Positions 26,515 through 39,125 of a stretch of 64,000 nucleotides of DNA are shown in pieces. The DNA comes from Brasenia schreberi (taxonomy: Eukaryota > Streptophyta > Magnoliopsida > Nymphaeales > Cabombaceae), in assembly GCA_036023115.1 (NCBI GenBank), contig JAYKKT010000079.1:10841501-10905500 (forward strand), read 5' to 3'. A program made the position numbers and the translations under genes. The first letter of the stretch is position 1; every line of letters begins with the position of its first letter. The notes beneath the pieces were generated by a model that made no database searches, was not told the DNA's origin, and saw nothing but the letters and a program-made list of their open reading frames with translations.

Positions 26515-27339
26515 ATATTGGCACGCTCAATGAGGCTCAAGTAAGGTCTAGCTTTTAGTTCCCCATCTTGGGATGGGACTTTGTTGTCTTGGATTCAAAA
26601 GAATCGGTTGAGGTCTCATGACATCTACTTGATGTTCAAAAATAGCCCAAACAAACTCCTGAACTGAGACCATAGCGCAATCATGGTCCTCCATTAGAGG
26701 TTGATGTAGACGGGGGATCTTCATTGACCACCTTTATCCTACAATAAAAACTCTCAGCAGCCATATGGTTATCATTTAAATCATCCCTATTAAAAGTCAA
26801 GAACACTTTGTCACATCATTGTAAGGGTATCCTAAGGCCGATGATACAAAACAAGATTACTAGCACATTGGAGAGAGAGTTCAAGGAGGAATAACAAAGG
26901 CAAATTGCTGATACGATTCATCCTCTGCATGGTCAAGAACCACAATAATCACTAATCACGGTAGCTAGGGGCGGCCATTTATGTCTCCCATGTTAGGACA
27001 GTTAGTGTTACATAAGAAATGCCTATCTCCTAACTGTTGTTGCAATATGGTAATGTGTGAAGGCCCGATCCTATGGTAGGAACATATCAACCACGAACTA
27101 GCACTCTTGAGAATTCCTATCCTTGCAAGCCTGCCCAGAACGAATGTCCCGAAGTTGCTTTTTTCCTCCACCCATAGCCGATTATTATTACCATCATTAG
27201 AACAATAATGGTGGAGGAAGACAGAAGGTAGTGTATCGAGGCAACCCTTTTTAGCTTAGCCCCTACAATCGAAAACGCTCGAACGAGCCTATGTACCTTC
27301 ATTCAACCCATACGTCCCTACAAACATGGTGTTCAATAA

Positions 27340-27916
27340 TCTTAGATTCGAGCCGTTAACCACTCCTACTCAAGGTCTAGTGTATCACAAACCAGATCGA
27401 ATGGAGTTTAGCATGCCGAACTCTGCCATCTTCTTAGGAGAGGATGACAAGTAGACCGTGGAACACATGAGGAGGCTCATGGCCCAATGAAGAGCTTTGG
27501 GGTATAACGTACTATAAGTCACATTTCTTTCTGTCTTGCCTCACTGAAATAGCTTTTCATTAGTCCTTGTTGCTTTCCCCAAGAATAACTTAGATATTTG
27601 TGAAATGGAAAAACTCTTCCATGAATGGTTCTTTTTGTCAGTCTTCAAAACTATCATGACTGATTTAACTGGAATGAAGCAACAACCAAATGAACTAATG
27701 ATGAAATTCATGAATCTCTTTAGGCGGGTTAAAGGCGAATATGACATACGAGTCATTGAGTCACAGTGTACCATAATAGTCATTGACAACATATTGCCTG
27801 ACATAGGTAGGCTGTTAGTGGCTCAAACTTGTGTTGATCTTGTTGATTTAGCTAGGCAAGTTGCTCATGCAGAACAATACCTCAAATTGGATAGACAAAG
27901 CTACCAACCTAGTTGA
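27340..27916 (+). pseudogene. gypsy gag remnant
   Basis: The open part (27605-27916) reads MEKLFHEWFFLSVFKTIMTD, LTGMKQQPNELMMKFMNLFR and ESQCTIIVIDNILPDIGRLL. This is the pattern of the retrotransposon gag (capsid) domain. Upstream, HKPDRMEFSMPNSAIFLGED extends it with stops. No zinc knuckle is visible downstream. A degenerate repeat, ATCATGTGTTACTGCATCAA, occurs at about 27998 and 28076. Confidence 0.7.
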
Positions 27917-28319
27917 AACCAGCCAAACTTGTCATGTACATAGAGGCCAAGGCGGTCCAAATGGAAACAGATGCTTCATCGAAAGTGTTAGCTATGGATC
28001 ATGTGTTACTGCATCAATAGGTTAGTCTTGCAGCTGAATGCCGACATAGGAACCACAAGTCATCAAAGGACTCATGATCATGTGTTACTGCATCAATAGG
28101 GTGACCCCGCTGCCAATGTGGATCACGTATTGCTACGTCCTTGGCTGTTAGCATTCGACCATCTATCAATGTCGTCAATCTTGCTGAAAAATTGGAGGAA
28201 TTTGCATGTTAAAAGAGTGCAAAAAGAAGGTGGAGGATATGTCCTTCAAATATGTGTGCAGTCTACTAAGTCACAACTACAAGAACAACCACAAGAATGA
28301 TCAAATCACGAGTTGATGC

Positions 28320-31300
28320 TTTTGTCAACAAACTAGTTGAGGAGCAACCCATGAAGATCAAAGTGCAAGAAGTGGGGGGCCTGACACACACTCAAAATTG
28401 ATGATAGTATATGCAACAAAAGTCGGGACACAACTTGCTAACTATCTTAAACAACCTCCTTTTTCTCACTTTCTTTGAATTTTTTCAATAGCCATGCTAC
28501 ACTTTCTACTTTTCCTTGGTTATTTACATATTCTTTTTGACTAGGTCAAATATTGCATTGATCATATGATGTCATATCTAATTAGCATGAATTACAAGCA
28601 AGTTCTTGAATAAGAATTCTAAGTGCTTGTGTGTATGTGTGATATAAAATATAAAGTGCAATATATAAAAAAATTGTGCAAGTATGTGAACAAATAATAG
28701 TATAACTAATTGAGTGTGTGCAACAAGTGTGAAATACTCTAAGTACACTTTCTGTGAGGTGAGTAGGACAAGATGCTCACAATAACAAAGCAATAAATAA
28801 AAATCCTAGAACTAGCCAGTAAATTGGGTGACCTATGTATCCCACTAGGCATACCAAAGGAGAATTGTATGTAAATTTTACATTCTTCAAAACTCTCAAC
28901 TTGTATCTAATCTTTTTAATTTTATGAAAGCAAAATAAAACTAAGTCAGGGAGACTCACCTTTAATTCACTCTCTTCTTTGCATTGTGAGTCATAATCAA
29001 GTTCTTTTTACAATCGGCTTCTTACTCTGGTGGGCAATAGTCGGTCTTTGCATTACAAAATTATGGCTAATAAAAGAGAAATTGTATGCACACTTAAATT
29101 AAAATATGAGCACATAAGGGTTCCTATTCCTATTGGTTTTTGAGTGCTAATTGGATTTAGATCTCTAAATGAGACTTAGACTGTAGGATGAATATGAGTC
29201 TCTAAATGGGATATGGACCTAATACGGTTATGGGTCTAATGAGGACAACTGGATAATGCTAACTGTATGAAGTAATGTAATTAACAATTTGATGATATGC
29301 TGAAATTCTATGCAAGATTAAAAATCTAAGTATGCTGAAATATATTGAAAAGATCTATATACTTATGTTGAAATTTATCTATATGTTATGCTGAAATTTA
29401 TGCTAAGAGTATATGCCTAAAATACAAGTGATTAATGTATGCTTATGCTGAAAATTTCAGAAAATATTAAATAAATAGAAAACTAATTCTAAAATGCTGA
29501 AAATTAACTCTATATGTTGAAATATATTAATGCATATTATAACTAATGTAAAACACTAATCTAATGTGTGCGTTACAATTATCTATATGCTGCTAAAATA
29601 TTTCTAAGTATGTAATGATGTATATGTTGAAATCAACTTATATGATGTTTAAATGTATATATGTTGAAACTAATCTAAATTGCAAGATTTTATCTATGAT
29701 ATGTATTTATCTAATTTTAACTAAGGAAGTAAAGGACTTATGCACCTAATATGAATACATATGCTATGAAGAATAAATGCTATTAAGGTATGGCGATAAT
29801 ACAAAGGAATTAGATAGGATGTTCGATGGATGCATATATGTTTATGATGACCTAATGATGCAGAAATAAAAAACAGATTTGTACGAAAATCATTTTTTTA
29901 AGAATAATGATGATTAAGAAAAAAGAGTTTAAAGTGACTAATATGGATGGTGAAGAATAATATATATTAATGAATGAATACCTAATATGATTAACCCTAA
30001 GAAAAATTTGAAAGGGCTATGAAATCTGTTGGGATCAACCAACACTAGGGATGATGCAACCAAGGCTATGATATAAATCAAAACAAACTAGGATGTATTA
30101 TAACTGTAATAACATAATTAAATTGGATCAAGTTTGAGATTAAACAAAATGCAAAGTAGTGAATCAATGGACTGAAGATGAAGAAACCAAAATAAGGGAT
30201 GGATGCACAAAGATTTTAATATGCCAAGACTGATCATGCAGGGTAATCAAGTATGTTATGTCTGACTGTATCATGCACTACCAAAAATTGACTTAGGATA
30301 TTAGCAATAAATTAAGATGTATAATTTGGATGCAGGTGGAATTGTTGAATAGGGTAAGGGCCTAGGGTGTGAAGTCAATGACAAATGTAGTAAAGGTACT
30401 AAATCCTATCTATAAAAGAAAATCAGAATTAAATCAAGAAAAGGACCAAAAAAATTCAAAGGAACTTATGATGGATTTCTAAAGACAAAATATGATGAGA
30501 CTATGGAATTCTAATGGTGCAAATATGAAGATACCTAAAGAGGGTAGATGCATTGTATGAAGTAATAATGAGAATTGGGGTAATACTAGGGTAGATTTAG
30601 AGAATTAACGAAAAAAAAATATGCAAGATTAATATAGCTAGGATCAAGAATCAAGAAAATGATGCTATCTAAAATTTGAAATGTGGGATCTATGATTATA
30701 AAAAACTATGAAGATGAAAATTTAATGCAAGTACTCAAGGCTCAAATTGATGGATCTAGGCTTAGAGAAAAATGCAAAAGACAAATTAATAAGGAAAAGT
30801 CAATGGTTTATCTATGCTAAAACTAAAAAATTTGTAAGGGTTCAAGGGGGGCGTCTTATGGCTATACTAATAGAGAAGAGAGGAGGGTCTTAAAATTATT
30901 TTGTGAGGCAAAAAAATAATAAGAGATAAGACAAGTGGACTTTCTAATATAACCTAAAGAAAGAAAACTTACTTTAAATACTATAAAAAAAATAAACTCA
31001 CAAGTTTGGTCAACCCTTTGTTGATTTTTTGATATGTTTGGATGGACATCTCTCGAAGAATATAAATTATTAAGGGTTAAGAAATCGTGTTGGATATTTG
31101 GAACTTGAAAGCAACCAGTTTTCTTCATGGATATCGCTTGGACAACATGTACATATACCAAGCACATGAAAGAGAAGAGAAAGAAAGAGGAAGACTTGGA
31201 TGAAAAGGAGATGGATACAATAGGAGGCTAAGGGGCCTATTTGTAAAGGAAAATTCAACTCAATGGAGAAGCAAGACAAGCCCAACTTCATGGCACAAGA

Positions 31301-31320
31301 CCCTCTCTTTTGAACAACCA
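28320..31320. other. AT-rich insertion-like block between gag and pol
   Basis: About 3 kb with no recognisable domain. Between about 29280 and 29700 the words ATGCTGAAA and ATGTTGAAA recur many times. The gag-to-protease-to-RT order expected of gypsy elements is interrupted here, so this may be a separate decayed element or expanded low-complexity DNA. No terminal repeats were identified. Confidence 0.4.
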
Positions 31321-31329
31321 GGACATGGA

Positions 31330-31650
31330 AGATGCACCTAAAACTACCACCTTTTTGCCTCCAGAAGCTTAGAGGGAGTTGGTCAATCTAGTGAAGATGT
31401 ACAAGATATGCTTTGCATGGAATACTATGAGAAGTTGGGATTCTTACGTAATCTTATTAAATTGAGACTCCCTCTAAAATAAGGAATCAAACCTCACAAA
31501 AACCTAGACCACATATTTGACCTAGACATGTTGTCGATAAATCAAAACCAAAATGGAGCGGATCTTCTCTACAAAACTCATTTGATAGACAAAATACATC
31601 CATTGGCTGTCCAATATCATGCTAGTGTGAAAGAAAAATTCAAAGTTGTG
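31330..31650 (+). pseudogene. gypsy pol remnant, start of reverse transcriptase
   Basis: Fragments read LPPEA, then RELVNLVKMYKICFAWN and LIKLRLPLK with GIKPHKN. They match the region just before plant gypsy reverse transcriptase (FAW...HRLPIKPG in relatives). The frame is cut at about 31650 by an RTE LINE fragment. Confidence 0.6.
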
Positions 31651-31654
31651 AATT

Positions 31655-32715
31655 TTTATAGATTATTAAAATCTATAGGACCGGACAATATTCCTATAGA
31701 AGTATGAAAAATCCTAAGAGAGATGAATATCACTTGGCTTACAAGATTATTTAATGAAATATAAAGAAACCAAAACATTCATGAGGTATGCAGGATGAAT
31801 ATAGCTACTATACCCATATATAAGAAGAAGAGATAGATTCAGAATTGTGCAAACTATTTGATAATTGTTTCAATCTACATTCAAAAAAAATTTGAATGTA
31901 GATTGAAATAATTATCGAGTACAACAGAGAACCATAAGATATCTTAGTAGATCTACTATTGAGGATAGTTACATACATATTGAGACATCTTAGGGAATAT
32001 TTTAGAGTAAAAAAAAAGAATCTTCATATGGCATTTATTGATCTAGAAAAGGCTTTGCGATAGGGTGTAAGAGTTATTCTTTGGAGAACCTTGAAAAAAA
32101 GATCCCTTTGATATGCATCAATCTTATAAGAGATGTATCATGGTGCCCAAACATGTGTGAGGACTCATGAATAAACGATAGTTTTCTTTGAAGTTAACAT
32201 TGAATTACATCAAGGATCAACTTTAAGTCTATATTTATTTATATGGGTAACTAGTGAGTTAATAAAACATATTGAAGAGTAAGTACCTTTGTGTATGTTA
32301 TTTGTAAATGACATTGTGTAATTAGATGAGTATAATGTTAGAAAGTAAAGACTTCCGACTTAGTAGAATAAATATAAAATACATGAAAATCAAGTTTGAT
32401 CATTTGGTTACTTAAAGTAATACAAAAATTAAGATTGACATGCATCACATCCCTTATAAAGAAAGTTTTAAATACTTAGGGTCAGTTTTTTAGAGCGATT
32501 AAAAAATTGGTTGAGATGTTACACATTGAACTAATGCATGTGTGTTAAAATGACATTAGGTATTCTACGTGACAAGAAGATACCATTAAAGTTGAAAGGT
32601 AAATACTATAGAGTAGCAATTAGACCTATTATATTTTAAATGGTTTTGAGTGTTGGGTAGTTAATTATCAATATGAAGATGTTGAGTAGCTATACAAGGA
32701 AAGACCATAGCTACA
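31655..32715 (+). mobile_element. RTE LINE fragment nested in the gypsy pol
   Basis: It matches the intron-8 RTE from about 15895 to 17010, in the same direction: GACAATATTCCTATAGAAGT, then GGATCAACTTTAAGTC, then GAAAGTTTTAAATACTTAGG, then ATGAAGATGTTGAG. It is truncated at both ends and heavily mutated. Gypsy pol sequence resumes on its right side, so the LINE inserted into an already integrated gypsy copy. A near-perfect palindrome lies inside it at 31860-31916. Confidence 0.85.
31860..31916. repeat. 57-bp inverted repeat (26-bp arms, 5-bp A loop)
   Basis: Arm one (31860-31885, starting GATAATTGTTTCAATC) is the reverse complement of arm two (31891-31916), with a single mismatch. The two are separated by AAAAA. 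Arm two corresponds to ordinary RTE sequence and arm one appears to be its inverted copy. Confidence 0.95.
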
Positions 32716-32759
32716 CAAGGAAAATTGTTTAAGATGTTCTCATCAATGGAGGAATATGA

Positions 32760-33290
32760 ATTTAGAAGCCTACTTGGCTAGATAAAAGTTTTTAGAAGAC
32801 TTATCACCAACTCAACAAGCAAGCTTAGGCACTTCTCACCACTAATCAAGTTAAAAGAGGGATGAATCCATTTGGGGAGAAGAACTCTAGAAGACTCAAA
32901 GAGATAAAACAAATTATCACTAGCCCTCCAATATTGATTCCTCCAAAGATGGGCAAACCCTTGAAGTTGTATACCACGATTACTAATGAATCAATAGGAT
33001 TCCTTGTACAAGACACTAACAATAGTGCTAGAGAATTGTGTTCTACTTGAGTCAGTTATTGAATAAGGACAAATTGAATTATTCATCGATTGATAAGCTT
33101 CTCCTATAATTATATGTTACCCATGCAAACACAAGTGGTCTTCAAGGTGGACATCATTCAATATTTGCTAAGCATACCAATCTTGTAAGAAAGATAAGTT
33201 AAATGGGCTATTAAGCTTAATCCACTTGACTTAACCCATATATCTCTTTGTCCATAAAAGGGAAATTCATAGAGACTTCTTGACAATTCA
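32760..33290 (+). pseudogene. gypsy reverse-transcriptase end / RNase H remnant
   Basis: TSKLRHFSPLIKLKEGMNPF, RRLKEIKQIITSPPILIPPK and GKPLKLYTTITNESIGFLVQ match the reverse-transcriptase thumb and first RNase H strand of plant gypsy elements. Near 33070-33240 YNYMLPMQTQVVFKVDIIQY and KWAIKLNPLDLTHI follow. Several stops are present. Confidence 0.75.
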
Positions 33291-33389
33291 TGAAGCATAT
33301 GACATGTTTGATCTGCTTGAGGAAATGGAAGGCAAAATGGCTTCACTACCATGGGTAATGACCTTCAACAAATCCAACAATTGACAGGG

Positions 33390-33770
33390 TTTTGGGGTGG
33401 GGAAGTTTGGGAAATTTATGATGACTATGAGCCTAGGACTCACCAAAAACAATGTCGAGTAAGAAATCATCGTTATTGGATTGAGATGGTTGTTTGTTGT
33501 GAGAGTATGGTGCATGCGAATATATAACAATTCATAGTTGGTTGTTAAGCAACTAAACCAAGAATACCAAAATGATGATCCCACACTATAAGAATATCAT
33601 CAAACAATTACGGAGTTGATACTATAGTTCTTAGAAATGTCAATAATTCATATCCTCATGTCTAAAAACAAAAAAACTAACTTAGCACAACAATCATTGG
33701 GATATCACATCAAACCCAACACTTTCCAAATTGACATAGTGCATATGCTAAAGCTACAAAATCGATGAAG
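33390..33770 (+). pseudogene. Second RNase H-like remnant (Tat lineage)
   Basis: LGLTKNNVE, EIIVIGLRWLFV and LVVKQLNQEYQNDDP with HILMSKNKKTNLAQQSLG follow the pattern NN-x-AEYEALI-x-GL and QLNGEY of the second RNase H that Tat/Ogre elements carry between RNase H and integrase. Stops interrupt it. Confidence 0.65.
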
Positions 33771-33929
33771 AGTGAGAGGAAGGTATCATCTAGTACTTGA
33801 ACAATCCCTTAGAAAAGCTAGGAAAATGAAGTATTAATCAATATCATGCAAAGGTTTGTTCAAGAGAAGCCATGAGAGGATACTCCTGAAATGCTTGAGA
33901 TGAGAAGAAGCAGTCCAAGATAGTGAAAG

Positions 33930-34920
33930 TTCACAAAGGGGTGTGTAGGGCTCACTAAGGTTGAATATGTGGTGATTGATTAATCAACATAGCCATTTCT
34001 GGCCAACCACCCTCCTAGATTGTATCAAATACGCCAAATCTGTGAGGTTTGCCAACATTATGGGCCCATGCAACACAAGCCAATGGAAGAGCTACATACC
34101 GTAGTCAAATCATGGTCATTCAAAAGATGGGTCATGGACTTAATCGATAAAATATACCCCTTATCAACAAAATTGCATGCCTATGTTATCTTTGCTATTG
34201 ATTCTTAATGTAGAGGCTTTCTGATGACATTAATAAGTGATGAGGTTTATAAAGAGCCAAATTATCTTCAGGCTTGGTATATCCAAGACAATAACATTCA
34301 ATCATGAAATAGTTTTTGTAGGAGAAAAAGTGTTGGCCTTTACAAGGGAGTTCAACATTCGAATTAACCACTATATCCCAAACTGCGCTCATGCAAATGG
34401 ATAGGTCAAAGCCACCAACAAGATACAAATTGATCTAATCAAGAAATCGATTAAGGATAAGCCAAGTCATTGGCATGAGATATTAGCAAAAGTTCAACAC
34501 TCCAAGACAACGACAATGAGGTTCTCTCCTTCTCACCTCACCTATGGACATCACATCGTTTTATCCTTGACGCTTGCAGTAAAGTCTCTCAGAGTTTAGA
34601 GGTAGAATGACCTCAAGCCATCTGAGTACATACAGGCTATGTGCCTGGGTTAAGATGCCTTAAGAGAAGATAATCTCATTGGGGCAAAGAATATAAGATA
34701 AAATAAAGAGAAAGTTGCTTGAACATACAACAAGGATGTACATCCTAAAAAGTTTGATGTAGGTGATCTTGCTTGGAAAGTACACATTCATCATTACTGA
34801 ACAAGGTCATGGGTTCTATCAACTTGCCACCATCCATGAAAAAGAATGGGAAAAGAAAATAAACACAAAACATCTGAAATATGCCTACCATTTGGGAAGG
34901 ATAGGCAAAAGGGATCCCAA
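33930..34920 (+). pseudogene. gypsy integrase remnant
   Basis: It shows the zinc-finger cysteines in RQICEVCQHYGP, the core start in WVMDLIDKIYPLSTKLHAYV, then HANG-x-VKATNKIQIDLIKKS and SPSHLTYGHHIVLS. TKHLKYAYHLG near 34880 matches the C-terminal tail of Tat integrases. Part of the central core between about 34205 and 34350 is scrambled by shifts, and the element is inactive. Confidence 0.75.
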
Positions 34921-35068
34921 CTTGAGTTTAGGGACAAAGTTCATGGAGCTTAAAAAAATAAGGGAGAGAAAGTTCATGCATACCATAATGAAATCTTTAA
35001 CATTGAAACAGATAGCAGAGACATTGTCTCGAAATGCTCTTAAGCAAGCGATGCAACCCACCCTATAA

Positions 35069-38000
35069 GATATGAACATCAACATGGGTGGTGTTCATGG
35101 GCTATTCTTCCTTCAACAGTTTGTCTTGTTTACCAAAGAAGGCTGACAAGGTCTCTATGCAACACTTTTTCGTCTCTATGGGATACACACTCTTCAATGA
35201 TCGAAGTAACCCTATTGTTGTCCTTGGCCCTACGGGCTTCAACTCTAGATAGGTTCTCAGCAAGTTCATGATGGAGGGGTGTCAAGAAGAGCTATATCAC
35301 CATCTACCCTAGAGAGTTCTAAATGCAAATTCCTTGGTTCAATGTCTAATTCTACAACAAGAAGAGTTGTTGAACATCGTGAAATAGAAAAAGACACAAT
35401 ACAAGTATCTAGGTTTGATATTTGTGATTGCAACAAACATAATTGGTGGATTTCACTTGTGATAACCTCCATCTAGAAAACAATTGAGGGGAACTTGGAG
35501 GCTAGGGGTTGGAACAAGATGTGGGGGGCGATGATAGGCATCACGATTGAGGGATGAAATGTCAGTCATTAGGTGGTCGTTGCACAAACTGAACGAAGTG
35601 TATAGGCTTTAAAGGTAAGTTCATCGTTTGACATATCATCATCAAGCAAATTCTCCACAAAATACAATTGTGTTGCCAAGGAGTCGTTTGATGACAAGAA
35701 TCAAGGATGGGTCCTCGAGAAAGCAAAGGTAGAACACTAGTTTTGTGGTCATAGCATGGGTAGGATCCATGGAAGTGGTTGTAGACTTAACTGTGTGAAT
35801 CTTAGTAGAGCTCGAGGGTATGTTTATTGAGACTGGTATTGAAGGGGACCTCCCCCATGACTCTGGAGGAGAAATCATCGGTGACCTAGAGTGTTGAGAA
35901 TCTGAAGCAATATCTGGGGACACAACAAAGATTTCATCCACAAAATTCAGAGGTGTGGCTCTTTAAAAGCTTAGGAGGAGGAGATAAAATGTCTAGACGA
36001 GTAGAACTTTTCTCTAGCCAAGGACTCGATTATTGACCACCAAAATAGGAGTCAGGTACACATGAATGATGTATCTTGTTATTCTTGATCATTGATTGGG
36101 TCCCAAACGTCTTGTATCGATGGTACTTAGGGACATATAGAGAAGCGACACCTATAAAGAATAATGTAATTGATAACTAAGGTGTGCCTTGATGAGAAAG
36201 TGTACAAGGGCGAGAAAAATCAACAATTACCTAATGTGGGACAGTCAAGTGGCAAAGGAGTTGATGCAAGAGGATCGATATTAGTGACCCTAAACTATTC
36301 CAAAAGAGGTGTAGGTGAGTGTGCCGGTGAACTTGAAGAAACCCAGTTGGAGACTCAAACATATCCTCTTTATTATTGAGTGGAGTGACTAAATGGCATC
36401 TATAACAAGAAGTTTTCTCATTGGGTGACTATGAGACTCGCTTACTGGAGCGAGTGTTCTGTTTCTAAACATGTCCAAACTTGGTCACGAGTGGCTTGGC
36501 TTTTTGCTTAGATTTCGTCTTTGTACCTTATGAGGGTTGGGATATAGGCTTTGACATATAAGACCTTTTGCCACCAATGCTAACTTCTGATTAGTCAAGG
36601 AATATGGGTACGCTTACTTGATACCATCATTCTGAAAAATGAGAGGTCTCTCTAAGAAAATGAGGAATACACAAATGGGGAAAGGATCCTTATTATCTAT
36701 CAAAGTATCTCATGAACAATTATGCATAGGCAAAGGCATGAGAAGACCTCCTTTTGTACTTGATGTTAGAATAAACCATGATGAAAATGTTTTGAATGAG
36801 GCCAAGATGCCTAACCAAATAAGAAAACTATGGGTCTTCATATAAGGCATGAAAATATACAATGAGCTTTAGACCTTATAAGGCATTCCAATGAAGCAAA
36901 ACCCAGACCAACCATATTCCCAACTCGTAGTCATATAGCTCCCAAATCTATGAAAGAGAGGTCTCTTCCATCATTCAACTATGAAGTAGATGGGAATGAA
37001 ATCCCCAGGATCCCGAGACCTAAGAGACAGTAGCTCGACAAGGATACCAACAAGAGACCAAGAAGATTGAGGGACATAAGCAATGAGGTCACCTATCGTC
37101 AGAGGATCCCAGGGAAGTACATGTTAATCTATAGTTGGAGAGCCCATAATGGACCCTACATGAAGTCCATAGCCTCCCAAATAATGAAATTGGAGTGGGC
37201 TTCTTACGTAGAAGAATACAACATTCCTAACAACAATAAAGCAAACAAAATTGACCTATTAGACATAATCACAATGGCGTAGGGGAATATGATTTGAAAA
37301 CCTCTAAGATCGAAGTACATATTACATACATATCCAATACAAGAATAAGGTGAAATGTTTGTCCTTACCCACTTCACCGTCGATTTGCATGTTGGCCTTA
37401 TTGAAGGTTGGATAGTAAGAGGTGTGCCTATTAAAGATACTAGAAGGGATTAAAAGATCCCTTACTCACAATCGTAGTCATGTTCTCATGAATGACAGGC
37501 AAACCATTGATGACCTTGGTGTCCAACACAGTAGGAGACAACATACAAAGGAGAATACAAACCCATTGAAGAAAATGATTAGGACACAAAAACAAAAAGT
37601 AACTTTGAAATTACATTCTATATCTATAGAGGAAAGCATGATGGAGTTGAAGAAACCCCATTCTTTCAATTTCTCTAATTTTTGGGTAAGAACTCATACT
37701 CAAGAGTGGATTGTGGCTAACTTTGAATGGCAGTCAAACACCTTGCCCCTTAAGAAAACTACATTCTTTCCATTCCTCTTATTTTTGGCATGGTCATCCT
37801 CTTTAACTGGTATTGAGAGTGGACCACGTCCAACTTTGAATAGGAGTAAAAACCTTGCTCCCTTAAACTAGTTAGAAAGGAGTAAAGTGGACATCTAATG
37901 ACGAACTCCTTAAAAATACCACTAAGACTAGTGGTCCATGGTTCCAAAATCAACCATGAACCATCACGTAAGGGAAGAAGGATATCTAATGATGCACCCG

Positions 38001-38339
38001 AAGAATAACCCCAACATCTGGGACATAAAAAGGTTCACTAGAGGCCATGGAAGATCTTAGATGACAGAAAAAGGCATGACGTGTGGAAGCAAGAAGGATG
38101 ATGAATAATGCAGGCAAGCATGAGGGTTTCTGAAGAAGAAGAACAAAAGAAATATCATGGGGATGAATGGATGAGATTTTCTATCAAGTCAGGGAAAGCA
38201 TATATAACACACTTTGCGAAAAGAGGTATGAAATTTTGAATGACTAGTATGACGCTTCAACAGGATGTTGAAGGTTTTAAGGGCAATTATTAGCGGCTGA
38301 AATTCGGCGGTAGGATTGGTAAGTTAAAAATCTTAATTA
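35069..38339. other. 3' internal region of the gypsy element, unrecognised
   Basis: Open frames (35279-35476, 36170-36379, 36639-36845, 37067-37282, 37422-37871 on plus; 35642-35941 on minus) lack any family pattern I know. Tat elements often carry an extra, poorly conserved region between integrase and the 3' LTR, which fits the position. Nothing more can be said. Confidence 0.4.
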
Positions 38340-39125
38340 AACGATGAGGAAGGCAACCAATTCCATGTGTCGATTATACTGCACAACGATACACTGGTGC
38401 TAAACTTGTGGGTGAACGGACACCGTATATAGAGACAAATGTTATATCTAGTTTACCTCATAAAAAAAAAAGAGTCGCCCCTACTCGAACCTACCATGCG
38501 AAAGACGACCACCACTTGTTCGTGCAACCTCTGATGTGCATCATAACCAATTCACATGGGAGCCAAAATTAACAATATAAAATTATACAAATTTCATTGC
38601 CTTATATACGAATGTCATGATTACTCTATGCAAGTATAGAGAGATATAATTGGCTAGGAAATATGTGGTGTAGGAGAAAAAAGAGTACAATACGAAGAAA
38701 GAAGAAGAAAAGGAGACTCGAACATCACACTTTAGAATCATTTCTTTTCAGTATCTTTTGTTCTTTACAGTAGCAACAAAAATGAATCTTACATTCTATT
38801 TTGTGTCGTGTTTCTAGGATTTCTACAGTCTACTAACTCTCTCGAAATCCAACTCCTTTGTGTGCTCTCACCTCTTGGGGTCATACTACTCATTCACATA
38901 AAAGTGGCACCTTCTTGGTGGTTGGATTTGAGTTTAACCCCTTCCTAAGCCAAGTTATTGGCAGAGCTATAGTGGTACTCAGTCGTTGCTTTATCCTCAC
39001 ATCCCACTCGTTTAGCCTCACTACCACTGTCAATTGGCTCGATCGGGAGTCATTGGAGACATTAACCTCATCCACATTACTTGGCACGCAACAACCGCTA
39101 TTTAGGAGGGTAGTCAAATTTCTCA
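38340..39125 (+). repeat. 3' LTR of the gypsy element
   Basis: It is paired with 25836-26514 by many shared blocks in the same order, for example GATTTCTACAGTCTACTAAC at about 38820 and ACAACCGCTA at 39090. The left boundary is estimated from LTR length because divergence hides the exact start. Confidence 0.65.

Larger units (their letters stand above)
25836..39125 (+). mobile_element. Degenerate Ty3/gypsy LTR retrotransposon (Tat-like)
   Basis: Two diverged LTR-like segments (about 25836-26514 and 38340-39125) bracket gag, reverse transcriptase/RNase H, a second RNase H-like domain and integrase remnants, all plus-strand and in gypsy order. Having both a normal RNase H and a second one after it is characteristic of the plant Tat/Ogre lineage. 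Every domain contains stops and shifts, and the interior has been enlarged by other insertions. The element lies head-to-head with GDI. Its target-site duplication is not resolved. Confidence 0.8.
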
